Position numbers and translations under genes: made by a program. A model generated the notes under the pieces. It did no database searches. It had not been told where the DNA came from and saw only the letters and a list, made by a program, of their open reading frames with translations. Of a stretch of 64,000 nucleotides of DNA, positions 33,335 to 41,518 are shown piece after piece. The stretch comes from Mayfieldus sp963740555 (GTDB lineage Bacteria > Actinomycetota > Thermoleophilia > Solirubrobacterales > 70-9): positions 186,001 through 250,000 of the forward strand of contig CAVUES010000008.1 of the NCBI GenBank assembly GCA_963740555.1, read 5' to 3'. Within the stretch, counting starts at the first letter, position 1. Every line of letters begins with the position of its first letter.

Positions 33335-35035
33335 CTATTCGTGGACGCGGTCCGCACCGGAGTCTGGCAAGCCGGCGGCGGCGGTGGGCGCGGCGCTGCC
33401 GACATGGATGCGCTTCAGCTTGTGGAGCAGCTCCGCCTGCGCCTGGCCGAGCGTGTCGTGCAGCTCCCGGTAGACCTCGTAGACGGCGTCGTAGATCGCA
33501 CCGGCTTCGCGATCCGGCTCATAGCTTCGGGCCGTCTCTGGCCGGGTGGCGGCGATCGCCGCCCCGATGTCCGTGAAGTGGCCGGCGGCCACGGCGCCGA
33601 ACAGCGCCGCGCCACGGGCCGGGATCTGGGTCGACGCCGGTACGCGCACGACCCGGCCGCTGATGTCGGCGATCAGCTGCATGGTCAACGGGCTCTTCTC
33701 GGCGATTCCCCCGCAGGCGACGATTTCCTCGAGTTGCAGGCCGTGCTCGGCGAAGTTGTCCATGATCCGCTTGTTTCCGAACGCGATCGACTCCAGCAGC
33801 GCGCGATAGATCTGATCCTGGGAGGTCTGCAAGGTGAGGCCGGCGATCACGCCGGTGAGGTCGGCGTCGGCGAGGATCGTCCGGTTCCCGTTCCACCAGT
33901 CGAGCGCGACCAGCCCGCATTGCCCCGGGCTCAGCATCGCAGCCGCGCGCTCCAGCACCTCATGGGGGTCCTCGCCTCCCGCCGAGCCGTCGCCGCATTT
34001 GATCTCGTCGACGAACCAGGCGAGCATGTCCCCGACCGCGACCTGTCCCGCCTCGTAGCCGTAAAGGTCGGGCAGGATGCCGTCCCGCACGACGCCGGTG
34101 ATCCCGGGAATTCGGATTTCCTGTGGGTCGATGACCAGGTCGCAGATCGAGGTGCCGACGACCATCAAGTAGGTGCCCGGCTGATCGATCCCCGCGCCGG
34201 GCACCGAGACGAACGAGTCGACGTTTCCGACCGCAACCACCGTCGATGGGTCGAGCCCGATCCGCGAGGCGACCTCGCCTCGCAGCTGACCGGCCGGGCT
34301 GCCGAGCTTGTGGAAGCTCGTGCCGAGCTTCTCGGCCGGGTCGGAGAAGCCGGGGTAGGCGGCCTCGAAGAACTCCGTGCTGGGCAGCCCCTCGCGCTCC
34401 GACCAGCACGCCTTATAGCCGGCCGTGCAGGTATTGCGCCGCTCGTTGCCGGTCAGACGCCAGACGATCCAGTCGGTTGCCTCGATGAAGCCGTAGGCGG
34501 CGTCGTAGACCTCGCGATCCTCGAGCCACAGCTCGATCAGCTTCGGGAAGTACCACTCCGAGGACAGCTTGGCGCCATAGCGGGTGAGGAATTCCTCGTC
34601 GCGCGCGTTGGCGACCTCGTTGAGCCGATCGGCGACCGGCTGCGCGGCGTGGTGCTTCCATAGCTTCGGCCAGGCGTGCGGGCGTGAGCGCCACCCGGGC
34701 AGCGTGCACAGGGGAACGCCTTCGGCGGTCACCGGCAGCACCGTGCAGGAGGTGAAGTCGACGCCCAACCCGGCGACCTGCTCGGCCGCCACCCCCGCGG
34801 CGGAGAGCACCTCTGGAACGGCCTTCTCGACCACGGTCACCCAGTCGTCGGGGTCCTGCAGTGCCCAGTCCGCGGCCAGTGCCTCGCCGGTCGCCGGCAG
34901 CACCCGGTCGATCACCTCGCTGGGGTAGCGGACCTCCGACACCCCGACTTCGGCGCCGCTTTCCAGGTCGAGCAGAAGCGCACGCCCCGATTCGGTCCCG
35001 AAGTCGATCCCGATCGCGTAGGCGGGCGCGCTCAC
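33335..35035 (-). CDS. araB: Ribulokinase
   Basis: This FGGY kinase (566 residues) phosphorylates L-ribulose. AIGIDFGTESGRALLLDL, the insertion block LCTLPGWRSRPHAWPKLWKHH, EATDWIVWRLTG and NTCTAGYKACW are typical of AraB rather than xylulokinase. The second domain contains VVGTSICDLVI and IVACGGIAEKSPLTMQLIADI. It follows the ABC ATPase gene with a 27-bp gap and precedes araA by 8 bp. Confidence 0.95.
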   Translation of the reverse strand: MSAPAYAIGIDFGTESGRALLLDLESGAEVGVSEVRYPSEVIDRVLPATGEALAADWALQDPDDWVTVVEKAVPEVLSAAGVAAEQVAGLGVDFTSCTVLPVTAEGVPLCTLPGWRSRPHAWPKLWKHHAAQPVADRLNEVANARDEEFLTRYGAKLSSEWYFPKLIELWLEDREVYDAAYGFIEATDWIVWRLTGNERRNTCTAGYKACWSEREGLPSTEFFEAAYPGFSDPAEKLGTSFHKLGSPAGQLRGEVASRIGLDPSTVVAVGNVDSFVSVPGAGIDQPGTYLMVVGTSICDLVIDPQEIRIPGITGVVRDGILPDLYGYEAGQVAVGDMLAWFVDEIKCGDGSAGGEDPHEVLERAAAMLSPGQCGLVALDWWNGNRTILADADLTGVIAGLTLQTSQDQIYRALLESIAFGNKRIMDNFAEHGLQLEEIVACGGIAEKSPLTMQLIADISGRVVRVPASTQIPARGAALFGAVAAGHFTDIGAAIAATRPETARSYEPDREAGAIYDAVYEVYRELHDTLGQAQAELLHKLKRIHVGSAAPTAAAGLPDSGADRVHE

Positions 35036-35062
35036 TGCTCCGCAGCCGTCGTCAGGCCGTCG

Positions 35063-35903
35063 TCATGCCGTGCGGTTCTCGGCCGCGGCTGTCTCGGCCA
35101 ACGCCTCGATACGCGCACGCCGGTACTCCTCGACGACGATCTCGGTCAGCTCCTCGACCGAGGTCTCCGACGTCGGCTTGTCGAGGGCGATGGCGCCGTC
35201 CTGCAACAGGTTGACCCGGTCGCAGGTCGCCAGCACGTGCACGTAGTTGTGGGCGACGATGATCATCGACACCTCCGACTCCTCCTTGAGGCGCTGGATC
35301 AGCTCCAGGATCAGCGCCCCCTCCTTGGCGCCCATCGCGGCGAGAGGCTCGTCGAGCAGCAGGATGTCGGCCTCCGAGTAGACCGAGCGAGCGACTGCGA
35401 TCGCCTGGCGCTGCCCGCCTGAGAGGCGTGCGACCGGCGCGTCGAGTTGGGGCAGGTTTACGCCGATCTCGTCCAAGCGCCTCGTGCGCGCCGCGCTTCA
35501 TCTCGCCGATCGATAGAAACGGCGTCGGGCCGCGCAGCTTCTCGCGGTGCAGGAACATGTTGCTGAACACCGAGAGCTCGTCGATCAGCGCCAGGTCCTG
35601 GTAGACGGTGTCGATGCCAAGCTTGCGCGCCTGGTCGACGCTCTTTGGCTCATACGGCTCCCCTCGCAGGAACATGCGGCCTTCGTCCTGCTTTTGAAAG
35701 CCGCAGATGATCTTCATCAGGGTCGACTTGCCGGAGCCGTTGTCGCCGACCAGACCGAGCACCTCGCCCTTGCGAAGGTGGAGGTTGACGTCGCGAAGCG
35801 CGACCGTGGGGCCGAAGCGCTTGGCGATGTGCTCGACGCGCAGGACGTCGTCCTCCGCCTCAGTCGGCGCGACGATGCGCTCGCCCGGACCGGCCTCAGC
35901 CAA
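35063..35903 (-). pseudogene. Sugar ABC transporter ATPase, interrupted by one frameshift
   Basis: The first frame (TTG start at 35903, AAAGGGG upstream) carries Walker A GLVGDNGSGKSTLMK and the Q-loop TVYQDLALID. The second frame, ending at 35063, carries the ABC signature LSGGQRQAIAVARS, Walker B ADILLLDEPLAAMG and the switch His in IIVAHNYVH. The frames join near 35477-35485, where removing one base gives a smooth EALDEIGV. The repaired product has 279 residues, a normal single-ATPase length for RbsA/XylG-half type transporters. Both halves are fully conserved, so a sequence error is as likely as a real lesion. Confidence 0.85.
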
Positions 35904-36964
35904 CTGCGGACCCCTTTCTGACTTTGCCGACGTAGACGTTGGCGGTCATGGCGAGCAGAATCGCGAGGCCCTGATAGAAGCTCAGATAGTCGGCGTTGAC
36001 GCCCTGGATTATCAGGCCGTCCTGGAGGATGCCCAGGAAGAGCGCCCCAATCAGCGCTCCCACCACGGTCCCGGAGCCCCCGAGCAGCAGGGTGCCGCCG
36101 ATCACCGCCGCCGAGATCCCGTCAAAGAGAATCGAGTTGGCCCCCGACGGGTCCGGCTGCACCGAGGTCGTGCGCGTAGCCTCCATCACGCCGACGAGGC
36201 CGGCGCAGGCGCTGCAGAGGATGAAGTTGCGGATGATCACCAGGCGAACCTTGATCCCGGCCTCGGCGGCGCCAAGCCGATTGCTGCCGACCGCCACCGA
36301 GTAGATGCCCCAGCGAGTCCGCACAAGCAACACTTGTAGGACGACGACGATGGCGAGGGCCCAGATCAGCTCCGAGTACAGACCGCCGCCGAAGATCTTC
36401 GCGAACGTGTCGAACTCGCCGCCCGCCGTCGTTCCCGGGGCCGTCACCGGCTGCGCGTGGGAGATGATCAGCGTCAGACCCTCGAGGCCCAGCAGCATGC
36501 CGAGCGTGGCGATGAACGAGGCGATGCCGATCACCGCGGTGAAGAACCCGTTGATGGCGCCGACCAGCATGCAGGCCAGCATCGCGATGATCAGCGCTGG
36601 GCACGAGCGGGAGGCCGCGGTTGGTGAGCTCGTAGAAGAAGAACGGGGCGAACAGATAGACCGCCCCGATCGAGAGGTCGATCTCCCCGTTGATCATCAG
36701 CAAGACCTCGCCTGCCCCGAGGATCGCGATCGGGGCGAAGTAGGGCAGCAGGGTCTTGAAATTGCTCGTCGTGAAGAACGCCGAGGTGTTGGCCGCGAAG
36801 TAGACGAAGACCAGGATCGTGATGACGATGACGCTTCCCTCGCGCAGCGTTAGGAAGCGCTTGCCGAGCCCGTAGGCGCCCGAGCCGAGGGCCCGGCTCA
36901 TTGAGCGAGCCGGGCCCTGCTGCGCGTCTTTCGGGGGAGCCTGGTTGCCGGTCTCCACCGCCAC
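35896..36964 (-). pseudogene. Sugar ABC transporter permease, interrupted by one frameshift
   Basis: This is an RbsC/XylH-type inner-membrane permease. The first frame (from 36964) holds the N-terminal helices and the family motif LMINGEIDLSIGAVYL. The second frame, ending at 35896, holds the rest, including FIATLGMLLGLEGLTLIIS and AAVIGGTLLLGGSGTVVGALIG. The switch lies at about 36595-36600, after FYELTNRGLPLVP, and one extra base explains it. The repaired product has 355 residues. It overlaps the ATPase start by 8 bp and follows the binding-protein gene by 3 bp. Confidence 0.85.
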
Positions 36965-36967
36965 GAT

Positions 36968-38074
36968 CTACGCGACGCCGGCTGCCGAGGCGGTTCCTTC
37001 GAAGCGCGACTTCGTGTTGTCGTACGGCACGACCGTCTTCTGGTCGAGGAACTTGAGGCCGGTATCGACGTTGGCTATCCCGGAGAGCGTCTTCGATGCC
37101 TGGTACAGGTAGAGCTCCAGGACCGGGAAGAAGCCCTGCAGGTAGGGCTGCTGGTCGATCGTGAACTGGATCTGGCCGTCGGCGAGCAGCTGCTGAATCG
37201 GCGGAAGCAGGTCGTAGCCGCCGCCCTTCACCTTGTCCTTCAGGTTGTTCTTCTTGATCGTCTGGGCGACGCCCTGGGTGCTGCCCGCGTCGACCGCGAA
37301 CATTCCCTTGACGTCCTTGTGGCCCTGGTAATACGCGTCGATCGTCGACAGCTCGTGCGGTACCGCGGCGCCGGTGGCGATCACGTCGGTTGTAATTCCA
37401 CCCGCCTTCTTGATCGTCTCCTGTGCGCCGTCGATGCGCGGCTGGATGTTGAGCGCTCCGGGCGTCGCGATGAACAGCGCCACAGGCCCCGAACCGACGA
37501 GGCTGACGATGTGGTCTCCCATCGCCTGGCCAGACCCGAAGAGGTCCTGGCCGATGTACGACAGCCGCGGGTTCCCGGCCGCGTCGGCGTTGTAGCCGAC
37601 GACCGGAATGCCCGCATCGAGTGCCTTCTGGGTGGGGGAATTGAAGGCATGCAGGTCGACCAGAGACACCGCGATCCCGTCCGCCTGGGCGGTCACCGCG
37701 CTGTTGAGCGCGTTGACCATCTCGTTGACGTTGCTGGTCTCGGACCCGGTCCACTGGTACGAGCAGCCGAGCAGCTTGCAGGCATCCGCCGCGCCGTACT
37801 TGGTCGGCACGAAGAACGGGTTGGTCGTCACATGGTTGACGAATACGAACTTGTAGGACGGCTGCGAGCCGAAGACGCTCGATGCCGCCGCCGACGACGT
37901 GCTTGTCCCTCCCCCGCCACACGCCTCCAGCAACATCGTGGCCAGGCCGGCGCCTGCACCGGCCAAGGCTGTGCGTCGGGTGAACTGCCGCCAGCCCTTC
38001 AGTGGGCTCTCATCGTCACGCTCGTCCCATTCCAGGCGTTCGACTGCATCGTCGACTAGGTCTCGATCTGGCAT
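36968..38074 (-). CDS. Sugar ABC transporter substrate-binding lipoprotein (Tat-type)
   Basis: The protein (368 residues) is periplasmic-binding-protein type 1 (RbsB-like). The start at 38074 follows a strong AGGAGGAG site. An unusually long N-region (about 35 residues) leads to the twin-arginine motif FTRRTALAG, a hydrophobic core and the lipobox LLEAC, followed by a Gly/Ser/Thr/Ala linker. The ligand-binding fold starts at YKFVFVNHVTTNPFF, with SLVDLHAFNSPTQKALDAGIP and GMFAVDAGST typical of ribose/arabinose binders. It heads the arabinose operon. Confidence 0.9.
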   Translation of the reverse strand: MPDRDLVDDAVERLEWDERDDESPLKGWRQFTRRTALAGAGAGLATMLLEACGGGGTSTSSAAASSVFGSQPSYKFVFVNHVTTNPFFVPTKYGAADACKLLGCSYQWTGSETSNVNEMVNALNSAVTAQADGIAVSLVDLHAFNSPTQKALDAGIPVVGYNADAAGNPRLSYIGQDLFGSGQAMGDHIVSLVGSGPVALFIATPGALNIQPRIDGAQETIKKAGGITTDVIATGAAVPHELSTIDAYYQGHKDVKGMFAVDAGSTQGVAQTIKKNNLKDKVKGGGYDLLPPIQQLLADGQIQFTIDQQPYLQGFFPVLELYLYQASKTLSGIANVDTGLKFLDQKTVVPYDNTKSRFEGTASAAGVA

Positions 38075-38177
38075 ATCTCTCCTCCTATGACCATTCCGGG
38101 GGATGGCTGGCGCCTCGTCCATCCATGCTCTCTACGTAGGCTGCGTCCGGGACGCCTCCGCGGTAGCTTGCCGGCCG

Positions 38178-38206
38178 ATCCTATCGCCCCGCGACCGCGC
38201 GACCAA
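38178..38206 (-). promoter_or_regulatory. Predicted promoter of the arabinose operon
   Basis: Read on the minus strand, a -35-like TTGGTC (38206-38201) and a -10-like TAGGAT (38183-38178) are exactly 17 bp apart, about 105 bp upstream of the binding-protein ATG. No gene for a dedicated arabinose regulator was found nearby, and no clear operator palindrome was seen. Confidence 0.45.
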
Positions 38207-38213
38207 ATTTCGC

Positions 38214-39287
38214 TCAGTGTCCCTCGACCAGGTGGGCGCCGGGGCCGGGATGCACCTCGCGGGCGCCGCTTGGCGCTTCGGCACCGGCCGGCAGCAGCCC
38301 GAGGACGTTGCCGCCGAAGCCTCCCCCGATCAGGCGGGCGCCGAGGGCGCCGGCATCGTGCAGCTTCGCAACCGCTTCCTCGACCGCCGGGGTCGAGACG
38401 TCGAAGAGGTCGCGCAGGCTGGCGTGCGAGGCGTCCAGCAGCCGGCCGACCTCGGCCCAATCGGCGCGCTGAAGCGCCGCCACGCTGCGATCGACTCGCT
38501 CGTTCTCGGTCACCACGTGTTGCGCCCTTTCGGCCGATGGGGAGCGAAGGTCACCAAGGAGCGCGGGATCGGCATCGCGCAGGCTCGCAACGCCGAGCGC
38601 CGCGCTCGCCTGCTCGCACTCGGCGCGCCGTTCGTTGTAGCCGGATTGGGCGTTGGCGTGGCGCTCGCCCGAATCGAGCGTGACCAGCGTCCAGTCCCCA
38701 AGCTCGAGCTTCACCGGGGTGATCTGCAGCGACCGGAAGTCGATTCGCAATGCCGCGTCCGCCCGCCCGAAGAGGCTCGCGAGCTGGTCCAGCAGTCCAG
38801 TCTGCGCTCCAACCCACTCGTTCTCGGCTCGCGAGCAGATTCGCGCCAGGGTGCGCCGGTCGGGCGGATCGGCGTCGCTGAGCGCGACCAGCGCCAGGCT
38901 GAGCGCGACTTCGAGCGCCGCCGACGACGACAGGCCCGCGCCTCGCGGGATCGTGCCCGCGATCTCGAGTCGGGCACCAACCAGCGGCACGCCGGCGCCC
39001 AGGAGCTCGGCCACCACGCCGCGGACGAAGGCGCGCCAGCCCCCGCCGCCGGGCGGCGGCGCGGCAAGCCCGAATTCGTCCTCCTCGCCGAGATCGAGCG
39101 CCAGCGCCTCGATGCGCGGCTCACCCATGGCGGCTGCGCGGACGGTGACTCCCTCGGTGATCGCAAACGGCAGCGCCAGCCCCTGGTTGTAGTCGGTGTG
39201 CTCGCCGATCAGGTTGACCCGACCCGGGGCGAACGCCTCCACCCGTTCACGCCCCGGGGGCGAGCCGCGCTGCAAATGATCGTTCAA
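38214..39287 (-). CDS. galK: Galactokinase
   Basis: This GHMP kinase (357 residues) phosphorylates galactose at C1. The galactokinase signature is GRVNLIGEHTDYNQGLALPFA. The ATP loop is PRGAGLSSSAALEVALSLAL, the catalytic-loop region has NEWVGAQTGLLDQLASLFG, and the C-terminal motif is LIGGGFGGNVLGL. Its ATG overlaps the galT stop (ATGA). No galE is in the window. Confidence 0.95.
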   Translation of the reverse strand: MNDHLQRGSPPGRERVEAFAPGRVNLIGEHTDYNQGLALPFAITEGVTVRAAAMGEPRIEALALDLGEEDEFGLAAPPPGGGGWRAFVRGVVAELLGAGVPLVGARLEIAGTIPRGAGLSSSAALEVALSLALVALSDADPPDRRTLARICSRAENEWVGAQTGLLDQLASLFGRADAALRIDFRSLQITPVKLELGDWTLVTLDSGERHANAQSGYNERRAECEQASAALGVASLRDADPALLGDLRSPSAERAQHVVTENERVDRSVAALQRADWAEVGRLLDASHASLRDLFDVSTPAVEEAVAKLHDAGALGARLIGGGFGGNVLGLLPAGAEAPSGAREVHPGPGAHLVEGH

Positions 39288-40195
39288 GCGGGGCCGGCAA
39301 TCGCCTCGCGCAGCGCCGCCGCCGAGTCCTCGGGCATCACGTCCATGATGAAGGTGCCGGCGCCCTGCTCGGAGCCGGCCGCGAACTTGAGCTTCTCCGC
39401 GGTGCGAAGGGGCGGGTAGAACTCAGCGTGCAGGTGACCGTCGTTGTGGCCGTCGGTCGGTGCCTGGTGGAGAACCATGATGTAGGGGAAGGGCCGCGCG
39501 AACAACGCGTCATAGCCGCGCGTCACCGCCTGCAGAGCGTTCGCCAGCTCTGCCAGCTCGGAGGGCGTGCAGTCCGCGAGGCTGGGACGGTGCTCACGCA
39601 GCACCACATGGACCTCAAAGGGCCAGCGCGCGGCCCAGGGCACGTAGGAGACAACGTCGTCGTTCGAAAGAACCACCCTCACACGATCCTCGCCCTCCCG
39701 GGCAAGCTGGGCGCAGATCGCGCATCCCCCCAGCCGCTCGTCGGCCACAAGCTCGAGCGCGGGCACCGGGGGCAGGAACGGGTACCCGTAGATCTGCCCG
39801 TGCGGGTGATGCAGTGTGGTGCCGACCTCGACGCCGCGGTTCTCGAAGATGAGGACGTAGGCGACGTCCGGCCGGGCCCCGAGCTCCTCGTAGCGGTGGC
39901 GCCAAACCCACATCAGTGCCTCGGCGCGATCCGGCGCCAGCCCCCCGAACGAGCCGCGATGCTCGTCGGTGTAGACGACGACCTCGGCGGCGCCGTCGGG
40001 CCGCTCGAAGGACGGAAAGCGATTGTCGAAGACGGCGATCTCGAAGCTCGGAAACGGGATCTCGGTCGGAGGGTGCCCCGGGCGGGTCGGGCAGAGTGGA
40101 CAGTGGCCCTCGGTGGGGAGAAAGGTCCGGTCCTGCCGGTGGACGGCGTAGACGACCTGCTCGCCGCGCAGCTCGTTGAAGCGACGCTCACTCAC
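39284..40195 (-). CDS. galT: Galactose-1-phosphate uridylyltransferase
   Basis: This HIT-superfamily enzyme (303 residues) exchanges UMP between UDP-glucose and galactose 1-phosphate. The active-site motif HHPHGQIYGYP holds the nucleophilic His. Zinc-type cysteines are visible in GHCPLCPTRPG and GGCAICAQL. NDGHLHAEFYPP near the C-terminus is conserved. The start is a GTG that overlaps the end of a 53-residue gene by 8 bp (GTGAGTGA). Confidence 0.94.
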   Translation of the reverse strand: MSERRFNELRGEQVVYAVHRQDRTFLPTEGHCPLCPTRPGHPPTEIPFPSFEIAVFDNRFPSFERPDGAAEVVVYTDEHRGSFGGLAPDRAEALMWVWRHRYEELGARPDVAYVLIFENRGVEVGTTLHHPHGQIYGYPFLPPVPALELVADERLGGCAICAQLAREGEDRVRVVLSNDDVVSYVPWAARWPFEVHVVLREHRPSLADCTPSELAELANALQAVTRGYDALFARPFPYIMVLHQAPTDGHNDGHLHAEFYPPLRTAEKLKFAAGSEQGAGTFIMDVMPEDSAAALREAIAGPA

Positions 40196-40349
40196 CCTCC
40201 TCCCCCTCCTCGACGCTGCTGTAGAGGATCAGCGCGCGACCGTCTTCCTTGGTCAGGCGGCGCAACGAAAGCGGCCCGAACTCCTCGCGCTTGTCGTCGC
40301 TGGCGTCAGATGGCGGGGCGGGATCCGGAGTCGAGGGGTCTTCGGACAT
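40188..40349 (-). CDS. Small acidic hypothetical protein (53 aa)
   Basis: This short gene runs from the ATG at 40349 to a TGA at 40188 and overlaps the galT start. The product begins MSEDPSTPDPAPPSDASDD, has a basic middle (LSLRRLTKEDGRALILYS) and ends in a Glu/Gly tail. Coupling to galT and a spacing of 16 bp from the preceding small gene support it being real. It may be a small regulatory or assembly partner; I do not recognise a family. Confidence 0.6.
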   Translation of the reverse strand: MSEDPSTPDPAPPSDASDDKREEFGPLSLRRLTKEDGRALILYSSVEEGEEGE

Positions 40350-40365
40350 GACGCGGGCTGGGCGC

Positions 40366-40605
40366 TCAGGAGCCGGTGATCGCCTTGCGGACCAACTCGA
40401 AGACGCGGCGCTGCTCGCGCTCGTTCAGGTTCGAGCGCTTGCCGCGCGACTTGCGCATCAGCTGACCGAGGCGCTCCCGCTCGGCGGGGCTGAGGTTGCG
40501 GTACATGCGGCGTCCGTGGCCGTAGACGACCTTCGCGGCCTCATACAGCGCCGCCCATTGAACGGCGCGCCCGCTACGCGCGAATCTGCTCAGGGGACCA
40601 GCCAT
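40366..40605 (-). CDS. Small basic hypothetical protein (79 aa)
   Basis: The 79-residue product is rich in Arg and Lys, probably all-helical (VQWAALYEAAKVVYGHGRRM, LSPAERERLGQLMRKSRGK, NEREQRRVFELVRKAI), with no membrane segment. It starts the run 79-aa gene, 53-aa gene, galT, galK on the minus strand. Nucleic-acid or ribosome contact would fit the charge, but that is a guess. Confidence 0.65.
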   Translation of the reverse strand: MAGPLSRFARSGRAVQWAALYEAAKVVYGHGRRMYRNLSPAERERLGQLMRKSRGKRSNLNEREQRRVFELVRKAITGS

Positions 40606-40682
40606 GGCGAGCGCAGGCTAGCGGTTGGACGGCGTCGCTCGCGGGAGTTCGCTACCCGCCCTCGAGCGGGCAGTTGCCTGAC

Positions 40683-41372
40683 CTACTCGTCCAACGCCGG
40701 CGGGGTTGCCAACCTCAGATCGCCGAAGTCGATCCCGTATTCCGGCGGGATCTCACCGAATTCCAGCCGGTACGACTTCATCAGCGAGGCGACCAGCGCG
40801 TCGACGCAGATCTCGCGCAGCCATTCGCGGCTCAACTTGCGATCGTCCAGCCAGTCGAGGCAGATATTGATCAGAAACGAGAGCCAGGCGTTGACCGCGG
40901 CCCGCGCGGTCGGCGAGGAGCGAAACGGCTCGGGCAGGAACGAGAACAGGCGCGAGGCGTGCAGGTCCCGGCTGCGATCCACGATCGCTCGAATCGCGGG
41001 GTCGGCGCTGCCGGCGCCACGATGCATCGCGCGGAAGCCAGCTTCGCGCTGGACGGCATGGTCGAAGTAGGCGTCGATCACGGATCGCAGCGAGTCGAGC
41101 CCCGGCACGTCGGTGTCGGTCGCGGCGGCCAACTCCTCGGACTGCGCTTCGACGATCGCGGCGTAGAAGGCTCGCTTGCCGGGGAAGTAGTGGTAGAGGA
41201 GGCCGCGCGAAACTCCGGCGGCCTTGGCGACCTCGCCGATCTCCACCTCGTCGTAGGCACGGGAGGAGAACATCTCGGCGCCGACATGAAGCTGCTGCTC
41301 GCGACGTTCGTCGGCCGGCAGGGATATGGAACCCGCCTTCAGCGTTCGTCCGGATCTTAGGCGCGGCTGCAT
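40683..41372 (-). CDS. TetR/AcrR family transcriptional regulator
   Basis: The protein (229 residues) has an N-terminal helix-turn-helix at about 32-75: AEMFSSRAYDEVEIGEVAKA followed by AGVSRGLLYHYFPGKRAFYAAI, the family hallmark. The ligand-binding C-terminal domain is divergent. It is divergent from the secreted alpha/beta hydrolase gene, with 146 bp between start codons, and a near-palindrome in that gap is a candidate operator. The likely job is repression of itself and the hydrolase. Confidence 0.92.
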   Translation of the reverse strand: MQPRLRSGRTLKAGSISLPADERREQQLHVGAEMFSSRAYDEVEIGEVAKAAGVSRGLLYHYFPGKRAFYAAIVEAQSEELAAATDTDVPGLDSLRSVIDAYFDHAVQREAGFRAMHRGAGSADPAIRAIVDRSRDLHASRLFSFLPEPFRSSPTARAAVNAWLSFLINICLDWLDDRKLSREWLREICVDALVASLMKSYRLEFGEIPPEYGIDFGDLRLATPPALDE

Positions 41373-41414
41373 GGGTCCTTGATCGGGTTGTATACGGATT
41401 CAGCGTTGCGCATA

Positions 41415-41435
41415 AGTTCAACTCGTGTTAGAACT
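41415..41435. promoter_or_regulatory. Candidate TetR operator
   Basis: Imperfect inverted repeat AGTTCAAC-tcgt-GTTAGAACT: the half-sites match except for one unpaired base. It lies between the divergent TetR and hydrolase genes. Spacing and size suit a TetR dimer, but no binding evidence exists. Confidence 0.4.
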
Positions 41436-41518
41436 CCTCTTGGACACCGGTTCAAAGCAATTTCAATCGATCGCTTTCGCGGCACGAGCAGCCGCATTTT
41501 CTCAAGGAGGAGATGACA

